From assembly GCF_003293845.1 (NCBI RefSeq), contig NZ_QLST01000004.1, positions 62,001 through 126,000 on the forward strand: DNA of 64,000 nucleotides. The letters run 5' to 3'. The position numbers and the translations under genes were made by a program. Source of the DNA: Flavobacterium tibetense. Lineage in GTDB: Bacteria; Bacteroidota; Bacteroidia; Flavobacteriales; Flavobacteriaceae. Shown here piece after piece: positions 33,642-41,231 of this stretch. Positions within the stretch are counted from its first letter, which is position 1. Every line of letters begins with the position of its first letter. The notes under the pieces are model-generated. The model did not search any database. It was given only the letters and a program-made list of their open reading frames with translations, and was not told the DNA's origin.

Positions 33642-34646
33642 TTAAGGCACTTCTACTTCGTTTACAATTTTGTTGATGATGTCAACAGATGTTACATTCT
33701 CGGCTTCGGCTTCATAAGTTATTCCAATTCTGTGACGCAATACATCGTGAACAACAGCACGAACATCTTCTGGAATTACATAACCTCTACGTTTGATGAA
33801 AGCATAACATTTAGCAGCAGTTGCCAAGTTGATACTTCCACGAGGCGATGCACCAAAACTGATTAACGGTTTAAGACTTTCTAATTTGTATTTTTCTGGA
33901 TAACGCGTAGCGAAAATAATATCTAAAATGTATTTTTCAATTTTTTCATCCATATACACTTCACGAACGGCTTCTTGCGCTCTCAAAATTTGCTCTACCG
34001 AAACCACTGCGTTTACTTTTTCATGTTTTCCTGCTAAATTTTGACGAATAACCATTCTTTCGTCTTCCATTTTTGGATAATCAATAACGGTTTTTAGCAT
34101 AAAACGATCGACCTGCGCTTCTGGTAACGGATACGTTCCTTCTTGTTCTACAGGGTTTTGCGTTGCCATTACTAAGAAAGGTTTGTCCAATTTAAAGGTT
34201 TCATCTCCAATAGTAACTTGCTTTTCCTGCATTGCTTCAAGTAAAGCCGATTGTACTTTGGCTGGCGCACGGTTAATTTCATCGGCAAGTACGAAATTAG
34301 CGAAAATTGGTCCTTTCTTTATCGAGAAGTCATTGGCTTTGATGTTGTAAATCATGGTTCCTACTACATCTGCAGGAAGTAAATCAGGTGTGAATTGAAT
34401 TCGGCTAAATGAACCGTGAACCGCCTGAGATAATGTATTAATAGCTAGGGTTTTAGCTAAACCAGGAACACCTTCTAATAAGATATGGCCTTGACCTAAA
34501 AGGCCGATTAGTAATCGTTCAATCATGTGTTTTTGACCAACAATTACTTTGTTCATTTCCATGGTTAAAAGATCAACAAAAGCGCTTTCTCTTTCAATCT
34601 TCTCATTAATTGCTCTAATGTCTAGTGTTGTTGTGGTTTCTTCCAT
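33642..34646 (-). CDS. MoxR-family AAA+ ATPase
   Basis: The ATG at 34646 (MEETTTTLDIRAINEKIERES) gives 334 residues; a TTG seven codons upstream is less likely. Walker A is GVPGLAKT (residues 59-66), Walker B and following are FVLADEINRAPAKVQSALLEAMQE, sensor 1 is MATQNPVEQEGTYPLPEAQVDRF, and the C-terminal lid holds GASPRGSINLATAAKCYAF. MoxR ATPases act as chaperones for assembling metal-containing or surface complexes. As first gene of the Bat operon it probably drives the work of the VWA proteins. Confidence 0.94.
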   Translation of the reverse strand: MEETTTTLDIRAINEKIERESAFVDLLTMEMNKVIVGQKHMIERLLIGLLGQGHILLEGVPGLAKTLAINTLSQAVHGSFSRIQFTPDLLPADVVGTMIYNIKANDFSIKKGPIFANFVLADEINRAPAKVQSALLEAMQEKQVTIGDETFKLDKPFLVMATQNPVEQEGTYPLPEAQVDRFMLKTVIDYPKMEDERMVIRQNLAGKHEKVNAVVSVEQILRAQEAVREVYMDEKIEKYILDIIFATRYPEKYKLESLKPLISFGASPRGSINLATAAKCYAFIKRRGYVIPEDVRAVVHDVLRHRIGITYEAEAENVTSVDIINKIVNEVEVP

Positions 34647-34744
34647 TTTAGTATTTATTTGGGTCAAATTTTATAAAAATATTCAACTTTTCAAAATTGA
34701 AAATTTATTTAAGATTTCGGTGTTAATATAGCGTTAAAAAACGG

Positions 34745-34752
34745 CAAAAATA
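34745..34752 (-). promoter_or_regulatory. -7 promoter element (TATTTTTG) of the moxR-bat operon
   Basis: An exact TAnnTTTG on the minus strand, giving a leader of about 95 nt before the moxR start. No good -33 TTG is visible. Confidence 0.4.
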
Positions 34753-34872
34753 GTTGATTTTGGGACTTATTTATGATTTAGTTTTATACTTTTAAGAAAA
34801 AATTTGTAAAGACCTATTTTTTTAACGATATTCATAGTCAATTCATGTTGTTTTACACAATTGCGGTAAGTT

Positions 34873-36018
34873 ATGATTAATAAACGCCTTCTTATTAAAA
34901 ATCTATTAGCTCACAATGATGAGAACAGTTTTTATGATAAGAAGCGGCAATTGAATTTACATTCGAAAGAAGGAAAAGCAAAGTTTTTAAAACACATTTG
35001 TGCCCTTTCTAATTCCAATCCTGCTAATAATTCTTATATTGTAATTGGTGTAGAAGATGAAACGAATGAAATGGTTGGAGTAGACTTTTTTGATGATAGT
35101 CGCATTCAAAATTTAGTCAACGCTTTTTTGGAAAATCCACCAAAAATTCAATATGAAAACATTCCTTTTCCGCATTTACCAAAAGATAGGGTTATTGGAT
35201 TGGTAACCATTCGTCCCAAAAGTAAAGTTTCATATTTCAAAAAAGGAATTCATACTACAACAGCAAATTCCTATTTTGTTAGACGCGGAAGTAATTCTAT
35301 ACCAACGGAAGATAAAATTCAATTTTCAAAAAGCAATATCGAAATTGTTATTAGTATCGAAAATAATTCGAGAAATAGCATTGAACACACGCTTGATGGT
35401 GTTTTAGATTTTATGCTAAACAAGCACAAAGATTTGAATGCCAAACATAAAGTTTTTAAAGAATTATTTGTGGTTTGTTGGGCTGGAATTAAGAAGAAAA
35501 TCCGTGAAAAAACGTTTTATTCCAGAGTGGATATTGAATTGGTAAACGAACAAGTAAAATTGTTTTATTCTGCTATGGACGATGTTACCATTGACTTCAC
35601 CGATAGCACTTTTGTAATAACTGAGTATATTCCATTGGGAATTAATGATAAAACTTCTTATTATCCTTTAGAACAGTTGACCATCACATTTTTTGACAAC
35701 GGGTATTACAAAATGGAAACCGAAATGCTCTTTGAACCGCCACAATACAACCGAAAAATGTTGCATCATATTTATAATTCTAGCTTATCTTTGCTCAAGC
35801 GTTTGGAAAAACAAGGAATTAGCGGAATTTTGAATCAAAAAGAGATTGAAAATTTACCAGCCACTTTAATGATTTGTTATTTGAATGGTTTTCAGGAAGC
35901 CAAACAAAAATTAATTGATGCCAAACCGCATTTAAAACAATTGGAAAATCAAGAACCGTATGTAGCTTTTAAAGAAGCTATGCGCGTTTTAAGAAAAATG
36001 AAATATGACAAAGACTAA
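34873..36018 (+). CDS. AlbA_2 (Schlafen-like) domain protein
   Basis: A 381-residue protein. The N-terminal part carries the AlbA_2/Schlafen-like pattern: EGKAKFLKHICALSNSNPANNSYIVIGVEDETNEMVGVDFFDD, then YFVRRGSNSIPTED (about residues 30-150). Such domains bind nucleic acid or ATP and occur in regulators and some toxins or defence proteins. The C-terminal 230 residues are less familiar. The gene ends inside the start of the phosphatase gene (14-nt overlap), so the two are translationally coupled, which suggests a shared job (inference). Confidence 0.8.
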   Translation: MINKRLLIKNLLAHNDENSFYDKKRQLNLHSKEGKAKFLKHICALSNSNPANNSYIVIGVEDETNEMVGVDFFDDSRIQNLVNAFLENPPKIQYENIPFPHLPKDRVIGLVTIRPKSKVSYFKKGIHTTTANSYFVRRGSNSIPTEDKIQFSKSNIEIVISIENNSRNSIEHTLDGVLDFMLNKHKDLNAKHKVFKELFVVCWAGIKKKIREKTFYSRVDIELVNEQVKLFYSAMDDVTIDFTDSTFVITEYIPLGINDKTSYYPLEQLTITFFDNGYYKMETEMLFEPPQYNRKMLHHIYNSSLSLLKRLEKQGISGILNQKEIENLPATLMICYLNGFQEAKQKLIDAKPHLKQLENQEPYVAFKEAMRVLRKMKYDKD

Positions 36019-36742
36019 AACATTTGTAATTGGAGACATTCACGGCGGATTAAGAGCCTTACAACAAATTTTAACGAAAGCTCAAGTACAAATTGGAGAT
36101 CAGTTGATTTTTTTAGGTGATTATGTGGACGGTTGGAGCGAATCGGCTGCCGTTATTGATTTTTTAATGGACTTACAAACTAAACAAAATTGTGTTTTCA
36201 TTAGAGGAAATCATGATGAGTTGCTTTCGAAATATTTGAAAACCAATTCCTATCATGAAGAATGGTACAAACACGGTGGTGAATCTACTATTAAAGCCTA
36301 TGCCAATGTGGATAAAGTTACCAAAAAGCGCCACATCAATTTTTTAGATAACGAATTGCAGAATTATTACATCGACAGTCAAAATAGACTATTTATTCAT
36401 GCGGGTTTTACCAATGTAAAAGGTGTGGAATTCGAATATTTTGAAGCTATGTATTATTGGGATAGAACGTTGTGGGAAACCGCTTTGTCATTAAATCCCA
36501 ATTTAAAAATAACGGATGATTTTTATCCCAATCGCTTCAAGTTGTATGATGAAATTTACATTGGTCATACACCAGTAACTCGAATTGGAGAAAAGGTTCC
36601 TATTCAAAAAGCTTGTATTTGGAATGTAGATACTGGAGCTGCTTTTCATGGGAAATTAACCCTAATGAACGTAGATACCAAAGAATACTTCCAAAGTGAC
36701 GCCTTACCCGATTTGTATCCAGATGAAAACGGACGCAATTAA
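36005..36742 (+). CDS. Serine/threonine-type metallophosphatase
   Basis: A 245-residue PPP-family phosphoesterase with the three classical motifs: GDIHGG (residues 10-15), LGDYVDGW (GDxxDRG-like, with G in place of R), and RGNHDELL. A later FIHAG and IGHTPVT complete the two-metal site. Typical substrates are phosphoproteins or Ap4A. Its reading frame begins 14 nt before the end of the AlbA_2 gene, implying coupled translation. Confidence 0.9.
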   Translation: MTKTKTFVIGDIHGGLRALQQILTKAQVQIGDQLIFLGDYVDGWSESAAVIDFLMDLQTKQNCVFIRGNHDELLSKYLKTNSYHEEWYKHGGESTIKAYANVDKVTKKRHINFLDNELQNYYIDSQNRLFIHAGFTNVKGVEFEYFEAMYYWDRTLWETALSLNPNLKITDDFYPNRFKLYDEIYIGHTPVTRIGEKVPIQKACIWNVDTGAAFHGKLTLMNVDTKEYFQSDALPDLYPDENGRN

Positions 36743-36753
36743 TTCATAAATTG

Positions 36754-36761
36754 TATCTTTG
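36754..36761 (+). promoter_or_regulatory. -7 promoter element (TATCTTTG) of the DUF6646 gene
   Basis: An exact TAnnTTTG 24 nt before the ATG at 36786. It overlaps an upstream in-frame start at 36759 and so rules that start out. Confidence 0.55.
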
Positions 36762-36785
36762 CCTCATAAATTAAACATAAAAAAA

Positions 36786-37280
36786 ATGAGAAATATAGTA
36801 TTAGCCTTAGTAGTATTGTCAGGTTTTTTTGGTCAAGCGCAAGTTTTTAAAGGAAAAGGTGACACCAAATTTCAAGTAGGAGCCATTTTTCAAGAATATG
36901 CCAATGGAATTACCGCAACAACCGATTTTGGTTTAGGTAAAAACATGTCAGTTGGTTTTCAAGCTACTTATTTGTTAGGTGTAAAAGATTTAGTTTATAG
37001 TAGCCCAAAATTTGAAGACCGATTTGATATCAGAGGAAGATTTAGTGCGCATATTGCGGATATTTTTGATATAGAGGAAAAATTTGATTTTTATCCAGGA
37101 CTAGATATTGGTGTTAGAAATTTTGGAGCACATGCAGGAATACGTTATTTTTTCACAGATGGAATTGGAGTCTATTCTGAAGTTCAATTTCCAATTGCTA
37201 CTTATGAGAACGACCCGACAGGATATCAAAATTTTAATAACCAATTTAACTTCTCTGTTGGAGTAAGTTTTAATTTATAA
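36786..37280 (+). CDS. DUF6646-type outer-membrane protein
   Basis: With the start at 36786 the protein has 164 residues, a signal peptide (MRNIVLALVVLSGFFGQAQ) and eight or so short amphipathic strands rich in Gly and aromatic residues (TKFQVGAIFQEYANGITATTDFG, MSVGFQATYLLG, GVRNFGAHAGIRYFF, FNFSVGVSFNL). It ends with an aromatic/hydrophobic strand, as in small beta-barrels. It corresponds to a short flavobacterial family annotated DUF6646. Its role is unknown. Confidence 0.75.
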   Translation: MRNIVLALVVLSGFFGQAQVFKGKGDTKFQVGAIFQEYANGITATTDFGLGKNMSVGFQATYLLGVKDLVYSSPKFEDRFDIRGRFSAHIADIFDIEEKFDFYPGLDIGVRNFGAHAGIRYFFTDGIGVYSEVQFPIATYENDPTGYQNFNNQFNFSVGVSFNL

Positions 37281-37282
37281 GC

Positions 37283-37855
37283 ATGAGCATAATAGAAAAA
37301 AAATTAAAAGACAGAAGCAATTCCGTTTGCGAAATTAGTGGTGCCGAATATGATTTAGTAGTTTATACCTTGCCACCATTTACAACTGAAAGTGTAGAAC
37401 ATTCGGTTTTATTGACCAAAAACTTAAAAGACCAAGTTGAAAATCCAGAAACTACAAACGAAAACGATTGGAGAAGTTTGTCTGAAAGTATGTGGAGCGA
37501 GCATTTACCTGTTCAAATTTTGTCTTGGCGCATGTTAGCCCGTTTGAAAAACAACGATTTGCTAGAGATGATGTATTTAGATGAAGAAGCTTTGGAATGG
37601 GCAAAAGCTACTGGCGAAGGCGAAGAGGAAGAAGGTAAAATCATTCACAAAGATAGTAATGGTAATATCTTACAAGATGGTGATTCGGTAGTGTTGATTA
37701 AAGATTTGGATGTAAAAGGAGCTAATTTTACTGCAAAACGCGGAGCTGCGGTTCATAATATCAAATTGGTTTGGGACAACGCCGAGCAAATCGAAGGTAG
37801 AGTAGAAAACCAACATATCGTAATCTTAACCCAATACGTTAAGAAAACAAAATAA
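37283..37855 (+). CDS. PhnA/YjdM-domain protein with degenerate zinc ribbon
   Basis: A 190-residue protein whose C-terminal 70 residues (KDSNGNILQDGDSVVLIKDLDVKG, then RGAAVHNIKLVWDNAEQIEGR) are the PhnA/YjdM domain. The N-terminal zinc ribbon seen in relatives (CxxC) is reduced to SVCEISGAEYDLVVYTLPP, with one cysteine only. The intervening acidic region (GEGEEEEGK) is normal for the flavobacterial version. Despite the name, a role in phosphonate use is not established. It starts 2 nt after the DUF6646 gene. Confidence 0.8.
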   Translation: MSIIEKKLKDRSNSVCEISGAEYDLVVYTLPPFTTESVEHSVLLTKNLKDQVENPETTNENDWRSLSESMWSEHLPVQILSWRMLARLKNNDLLEMMYLDEEALEWAKATGEGEEEEGKIIHKDSNGNILQDGDSVVLIKDLDVKGANFTAKRGAAVHNIKLVWDNAEQIEGRVENQHIVILTQYVKKTK

Positions 37856-37860
37856 TTTTA

Positions 37861-37948
37861 AAAGCTATTGGTTTATTTTGAAGTTCTAAATTGTCACACT
37901 GAGCGAAGTCGAAGTGTTTTTTTAGAATTTTAGTAAACCAATAGCTTT
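37861..37948. terminator. Bidirectional terminator with a repeat element in its loop
   Basis: AAAGCTATTGGTTTA (37861-37875) pairs exactly with 37934-37948 over 15 bp, next to the stop of the minus-strand gene (37950). The loop of about 58 nt contains a copy of the dispersed ttgtcacactgagcg hairpin (37891-37917). Confidence 0.7.
37891..37917. repeat. Dispersed hairpin repeat (ttgtcacactgagcg family), copy 2
   Basis: ACACT and AGTGT pair across GAGCGAAGTCGA. It is 24 of 27 identical to 14485-14511, with one compensatory base-pair change. Confidence 0.8.
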
Positions 37949-37949
37949 T

Positions 37950-38399
37950 CTATTTCAATTTACTTCCTTTAGCTGCCCACCACGGAATAGTTTCAACCTC
38001 TAATCGTCCTGCTTTTACGGCTGGATCTAGTTTAGCTAAGCTATCGGCTTCTTGTAAGGTTTCTGTATTAAACAAAACAAAACCAGCAACGGTTTCATGT
38101 CCTTGACTTGGACCAACAACACTTACTTTTCCTAATTTGTCTAACCAAGTTAAATGTTCCATGTGCTGTTTTTGAATTTCGGCAGCAGTTGTTGCATCTT
38201 GGGTGCGATTACTTCCTTTTTTCAATAAAACCAAAAAATATTTTTGCATTACATAAGTGGTGTCGCCTTCTTTGTATTCAAAAATTTCGTGTTTAGTAGT
38301 CGGTTTCGGTTTTTCCGCACTAGTTTTCGTAGTAGCCGTTTTGGAATTGGAACATGCCAAAATCATAAAGATTCCAAAAAAAGTTAAAAAGTATCTCAT
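37950..38399 (-). CDS. YciI-like lipoprotein
   Basis: A 149-residue protein with a lipoprotein signal peptide (MRYFLTFFGIFMILACSNS; lipobox ILAC) followed by a YciI-like domain (YFLVLLKKGSNR, IQKQHMEHLTWLDKLGKVSVVGPSQGHETVAGFVLFN, ADSLAKLDPAVKAGRLEVETIPWW). YciI-like domains have a ferredoxin-like fold with a conserved His and Asp; enzymatic activity is uncertain. It starts 1 nt after the CYTH gene on the same strand, so they form a two-gene operon. Confidence 0.85.
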   Translation of the reverse strand: MRYFLTFFGIFMILACSNSKTATTKTSAEKPKPTTKHEIFEYKEGDTTYVMQKYFLVLLKKGSNRTQDATTAAEIQKQHMEHLTWLDKLGKVSVVGPSQGHETVAGFVLFNTETLQEADSLAKLDPAVKAGRLEVETIPWWAAKGSKLK

Positions 38400-38400
38400 T

Positions 38401-38868
38401 TTACCAAGTTTTAAAAGGTTTTTGACTCAAATAGGCGTTGTAATAACGAGTATCATTGGTTACTTCCATTCCTAGCCAATTCGGGTTTTCAAAAGTTTCA
38501 TTTTCTGATTCTAGTTCAATTTCTGCTAGAATTAATCCTTCATTTTCCCCTGAAAAAACATCAACTTCATACAAATGTTTTCCAACCGGAATTTCATAGC
38601 GAATTTTATCAATTACACCGGCTTCGCACAAAAGCAACAGTTGTTCGGCTTCTTCCAAGGCAATTTCTTTTTCCCATTCCATCCGACTCATGCCTGAATC
38701 CGAACTTTTTCCTTTGATAGTTAAAAAGCCTTTATCTCCTTTGATGCGCACACGAACCGTTCGTTCTGGAACCGAAGACAAATAGCCTTGTACAATTCGG
38801 TTTTTGGTACGAAATTCATCTAAAAAAGCTGTTGAGGTGACTAAAAATTTACGTTCAATTTCAATCAT
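38401..38868 (-). CDS. CYTH-domain (triphosphate tunnel) protein
   Basis: A 155-residue protein starting with the CYTH signature MIEIERKFLV (EIERKF, residues 3-8) and containing IVQGYLSSVPERTVRVRIKGDKGFLTIKGKSS plus EIPVGKHLYEVDVFSGENEGLILAEIELESE. These acidic and basic strand motifs line the triphosphate tunnel. Bacterial members hydrolyse inorganic triphosphate or nucleoside triphosphates. Length is normal for the short, single-domain bacterial form. Its promoter box is at 38883-38890. Confidence 0.9.
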   Translation of the reverse strand: MIEIERKFLVTSTAFLDEFRTKNRIVQGYLSSVPERTVRVRIKGDKGFLTIKGKSSDSGMSRMEWEKEIALEEAEQLLLLCEAGVIDKIRYEIPVGKHLYEVDVFSGENEGLILAEIELESENETFENPNWLGMEVTNDTRYYNAYLSQKPFKTW

Positions 38869-38882
38869 GGAAAAGTTTTATT

Positions 38883-38890
38883 CAAAGGTA
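38883..38890 (-). promoter_or_regulatory. -7 promoter element (TACCTTTG) of the CYTH-YciI operon
   Basis: An exact TAnnTTTG on the minus strand, 14 nt before the start at 38868. Confidence 0.5.
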
Positions 38891-38917
38891 AACAAATTCA
38901 AGGGCAAGTTCAAAAAT

Positions 38918-38953
38918 CAAGTTCAATTTCAAGAACAAGTTCAATTTCAAAAT
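38918..38953 (+). repeat. 18-bp near-perfect tandem repeat
   Basis: CAAGTTCAATTTCAA begins both copies; only the last three bases differ (GAA, AAT). Partial copies of aagttcaa precede it. Confidence 0.75.
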
Positions 38954-39040
38954 TCAATAATAATCAAAAATTTAAAGTCTAACTTCTATTTTCTAACATC
39001 TTTTTTCTTTTTCAGGAACACAGATTGAAGAAATTAAAAA

Positions 39041-39149
39041 AATCTTTTGCGACTTAGCGTCTTTGCGAGCATAAAAAATCAGCTTAAATCCGTGTCAGTC
39101 GCGTTCTAAAACTTCAAACAAAATCTTTGCGTCTTAGTGTCTTTGTGGC
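39041..39149 (+). repeat. Two copies of the ctttgcg-type dispersed repeat
   Basis: Positions 39041-39070 contain TCTTTTGCGACTTAGCGTCT then TTGCGAGC; positions 39122-39149 contain TCTTTGCGTCTTAGTGTCTT then TGTGGC. The copies share most bases. Related words occur at 12001-12069, 21601-21620 and 23806-23832. Confidence 0.7.
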
Positions 39150-39195
39150 AAAACAAATATCTGAAAATCCAAAATCATTCAATTCCCAAAATAAC

Positions 39196-39203
39196 TAACT
39201 TTG
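39196..39203 (+). promoter_or_regulatory. -7 promoter element (TAACTTTG) of DNA polymerase IV
   Basis: An exact TAnnTTTG only 4 nt before the ATG, so transcription would begin at or next to the start codon (leaderless or nearly so). Confidence 0.5.
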
Positions 39204-39207
39204 TATC

Positions 39208-40314
39208 ATGACCGAATCCATTTCACATCGTAAAATTATTCATATCGACATGGATGCGTTTTATGCTTCTGTGGAGCAAATGGATAATCCGTTGTTGAGA
39301 GGGAAACCGTTGGCTGTTGGTGGAAGTGAAATTCGTGGTGTGGTTTCAGCGGCGAGTTATGAAGCTCGAAAGTTTGGTGTTCGTAGTGCGATGAGTGGCG
39401 TGCAAGCTAAAAAATTATGTCCGGAAATTTTATTTGTGCCACCACGATTTGACCGTTACAAAGAAATTTCACGAAAAATCAGGAAAATTTTCTTCGAATA
39501 TACAGATTTGGTCGAGCCACTTTCGTTAGATGAAGCGTATTTGGATGTTACTGAAAACAAGAAAAACGTTCCAAGTGCCACAATTTTAGCGCAAGAAATC
39601 AGAAAACGTATTTTTGAGGAAGTGGGTTTAACGGCTTCGGCAGGGATTTCGGTAAATAAATTTGTGGCCAAAATCGCTTCCGATTATAACAAACCTAACG
39701 GACAAAAAACGGTAAATCCAGAAGAAGTTGGGGCGTTTTTGGAACAATTGGATATTAAAAAATTCTACGGAATTGGAAAAGTTACTGCCGAAAAAATGTA
39801 CCAATTAGGCATTTTTACAGGATATGATTTGAAGCAAAAACCATTGGAATTTTTAGAAAAACATTTTGGGAATAGTGCCCAATACTACTACCAAATCAGT
39901 CGCGGCATTCACAACAGTGCGGTAAAACCCAATCGAACAGTGAAATCGGTGGGTGCGGAACGTACTTTTTTTGAAAATTTGTCTTCGGAAGTATTTTTGG
40001 AAGAGAAAATTATCAGCATTGCTAACGAATTAGAAAAACGATTACAAAAAAGCAAAATAGCAGGAAAAACAATCACACTAAAACTCAAATACTCCGATTT
40101 TTCACTGCAAACCCGAAGTAAAACTTTGCCGTATTACATCTCCGATAAGAATTTAATCATTGATGTTGCCAAAGAATTGCTGTATCAAGAGCGTTTGAAA
40201 AACTCAGTTCGTTTGTTGGGTTTATCACTAAACAATTTGAACAACCAAGAAAAAACTAAGGAAGCTCCCAAGCAAAAAAGTGTTTCGGTGCAATTGCAGT
40301 TTGAGTTTTATTAG
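39208..40314 (+). CDS. dinB: DNA polymerase IV (Y family)
   Basis: A 368-residue translesion polymerase. The catalytic start IIHIDMDAFYASVEQMDNP has the first metal-binding Asp pair, and PLSLDEAYLDVT carries the second acidic motif. The helix-hairpin-helix thumb is KKFYGIGKVTAEKMYQLGI, and the little-finger domain follows (VKSVGAERTFFENL). The C-terminus ends in VQLQFEFY, which may serve as the clamp-binding peptide (QLxxF-like). No LexA-like site was identified. The -7 box is 4 nt from the ATG. Confidence 0.95.
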   Translation: MTESISHRKIIHIDMDAFYASVEQMDNPLLRGKPLAVGGSEIRGVVSAASYEARKFGVRSAMSGVQAKKLCPEILFVPPRFDRYKEISRKIRKIFFEYTDLVEPLSLDEAYLDVTENKKNVPSATILAQEIRKRIFEEVGLTASAGISVNKFVAKIASDYNKPNGQKTVNPEEVGAFLEQLDIKKFYGIGKVTAEKMYQLGIFTGYDLKQKPLEFLEKHFGNSAQYYYQISRGIHNSAVKPNRTVKSVGAERTFFENLSSEVFLEEKIISIANELEKRLQKSKIAGKTITLKLKYSDFSLQTRSKTLPYYISDKNLIIDVAKELLYQERLKNSVRLLGLSLNNLNNQEKTKEAPKQKSVSVQLQFEFY

Positions 40315-40351
40315 AGTGAAAATTTAAGCTGAAAAAACTAAACAATGGATT

Positions 40352-40888
40352 TCATATTCCTTCAATTATCAAATCTTGAGGTAGACCAACTCGCATAAAA
40401 TATCGAGCAAAAGCTTGAGATAAATGTTCTCTATATGGAGGGTTAAGTCTTACTCTGTCGCCCAGATTTAAAGCTATTGATTTTAAATTATTGATATTTA
40501 TACCATAAACATTCCGAAAATCTACAACTAAATAATCCTTGATTTCAAGATTATCATCTTTGTTTAGTATATGGTATCCAGGTAGATGCCCTTTTTTTAA
40601 ATTCTCAACATGTTTTCTGAATGCTTTACTGCCTTGTTCGGATTCTGGTAGATTGGTTTTAAAATCAGTTAATGTCAATATGGGACAAACCAATACAATC
40701 TCAATCTTATTATTTAGTAAATCGCATGATTGCGATAAAATAATTGAATTAATTTGAATTACTTCAACATCATATTCTCCATTTTCTTCAATTGTTATTG
40801 GCGGGACAATTATTGGACAATTTGGTATTAAATCCCCTTGTTCAATTATATTTGAATTTGATATTGATTTATACCAATTAAACTCCAT
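40352..40888 (-). CDS. Unknown protein with QSCDL motif, third gene of the TIGR04255 cassette
   Basis: A 178-residue soluble protein. Its clearest feature is IILSQSCDLLNNKIEIVLVCPI (about residues 49-70), a 'Q-S/T-CDL' core I associate with uncharacterised accessory proteins. Before it comes IEQGDLIPNCPIIVPP, and the C-terminus reads RVRLNPPYREHLSQAFARYFMRVGLPQDL. There is no signal peptide or membrane helix. It is separated from the middle gene by 3 nt, so it is cotranscribed. No function can be given from the sequence. Confidence 0.75.
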   Translation of the reverse strand: MEFNWYKSISNSNIIEQGDLIPNCPIIVPPITIEENGEYDVEVIQINSIILSQSCDLLNNKIEIVLVCPILTLTDFKTNLPESEQGSKAFRKHVENLKKGHLPGYHILNKDDNLEIKDYLVVDFRNVYGININNLKSIALNLGDRVRLNPPYREHLSQAFARYFMRVGLPQDLIIEGI

Positions 40889-40891
40889 AAT

Positions 40892-41224
40892 TTACAATAA
40901 ATCAATTTTAGGATTGAATTTAGATACTTTTTTTACTCTTGCTAAAATTTTAAAACTTTTAGATTTTTGTAATTTGGAAGTAATATCAAAATTATCAAAA
41001 TTAACTTCATTCCAAGTGTATATTGATCTTTCAAAGGCTTGACTTTTTTTAATTGTAGTGATTGTATCAATATTTTTAAATGCAACATATACATCTTCTG
41101 TAAAATTATTTTTTTTAAAGATATCATCTTTTGTAATAGTAGAAATTACTGCATATCTTTCATGGTTGTTTCTTAACTCGTTGAAAGATTTTATTTCGGC
41201 ATCAGATATTTGGAAGATAGGCAT
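40892..41224 (-). CDS. Small unknown protein, second gene of the TIGR04255 cassette
   Basis: A 110-residue protein, predominantly alpha/beta, with MPIFQISDAEIKSFNELRNNHERYAVIS and a Lys-rich end. Nothing in it identifies a family. The 7-nt gap to the TIGR04255 gene and the 3-nt gap to the next show a tight operon. It is very AT-rich, with Ile, Asn and Lys codons dominant. Confidence 0.7.
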   Translation of the reverse strand: MPIFQISDAEIKSFNELRNNHERYAVISTITKDDIFKKNNFTEDVYVAFKNIDTITTIKKSQAFERSIYTWNEVNFDNFDITSKLQKSKSFKILARVKKVSKFNPKIDLL

Positions 41225-41231
41225 AACGTAA

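Larger units (their letters stand above)
38869..39207. other. Gene-free stretch with several short repeats
   Basis: No convincing gene. It contains the CYTH promoter box (minus), an 18-bp near-tandem repeat (38918-38953), two copies of the ctttgcg repeat (39041-39070 and 39122-39149), and the dinB promoter box. Confidence 0.7.
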
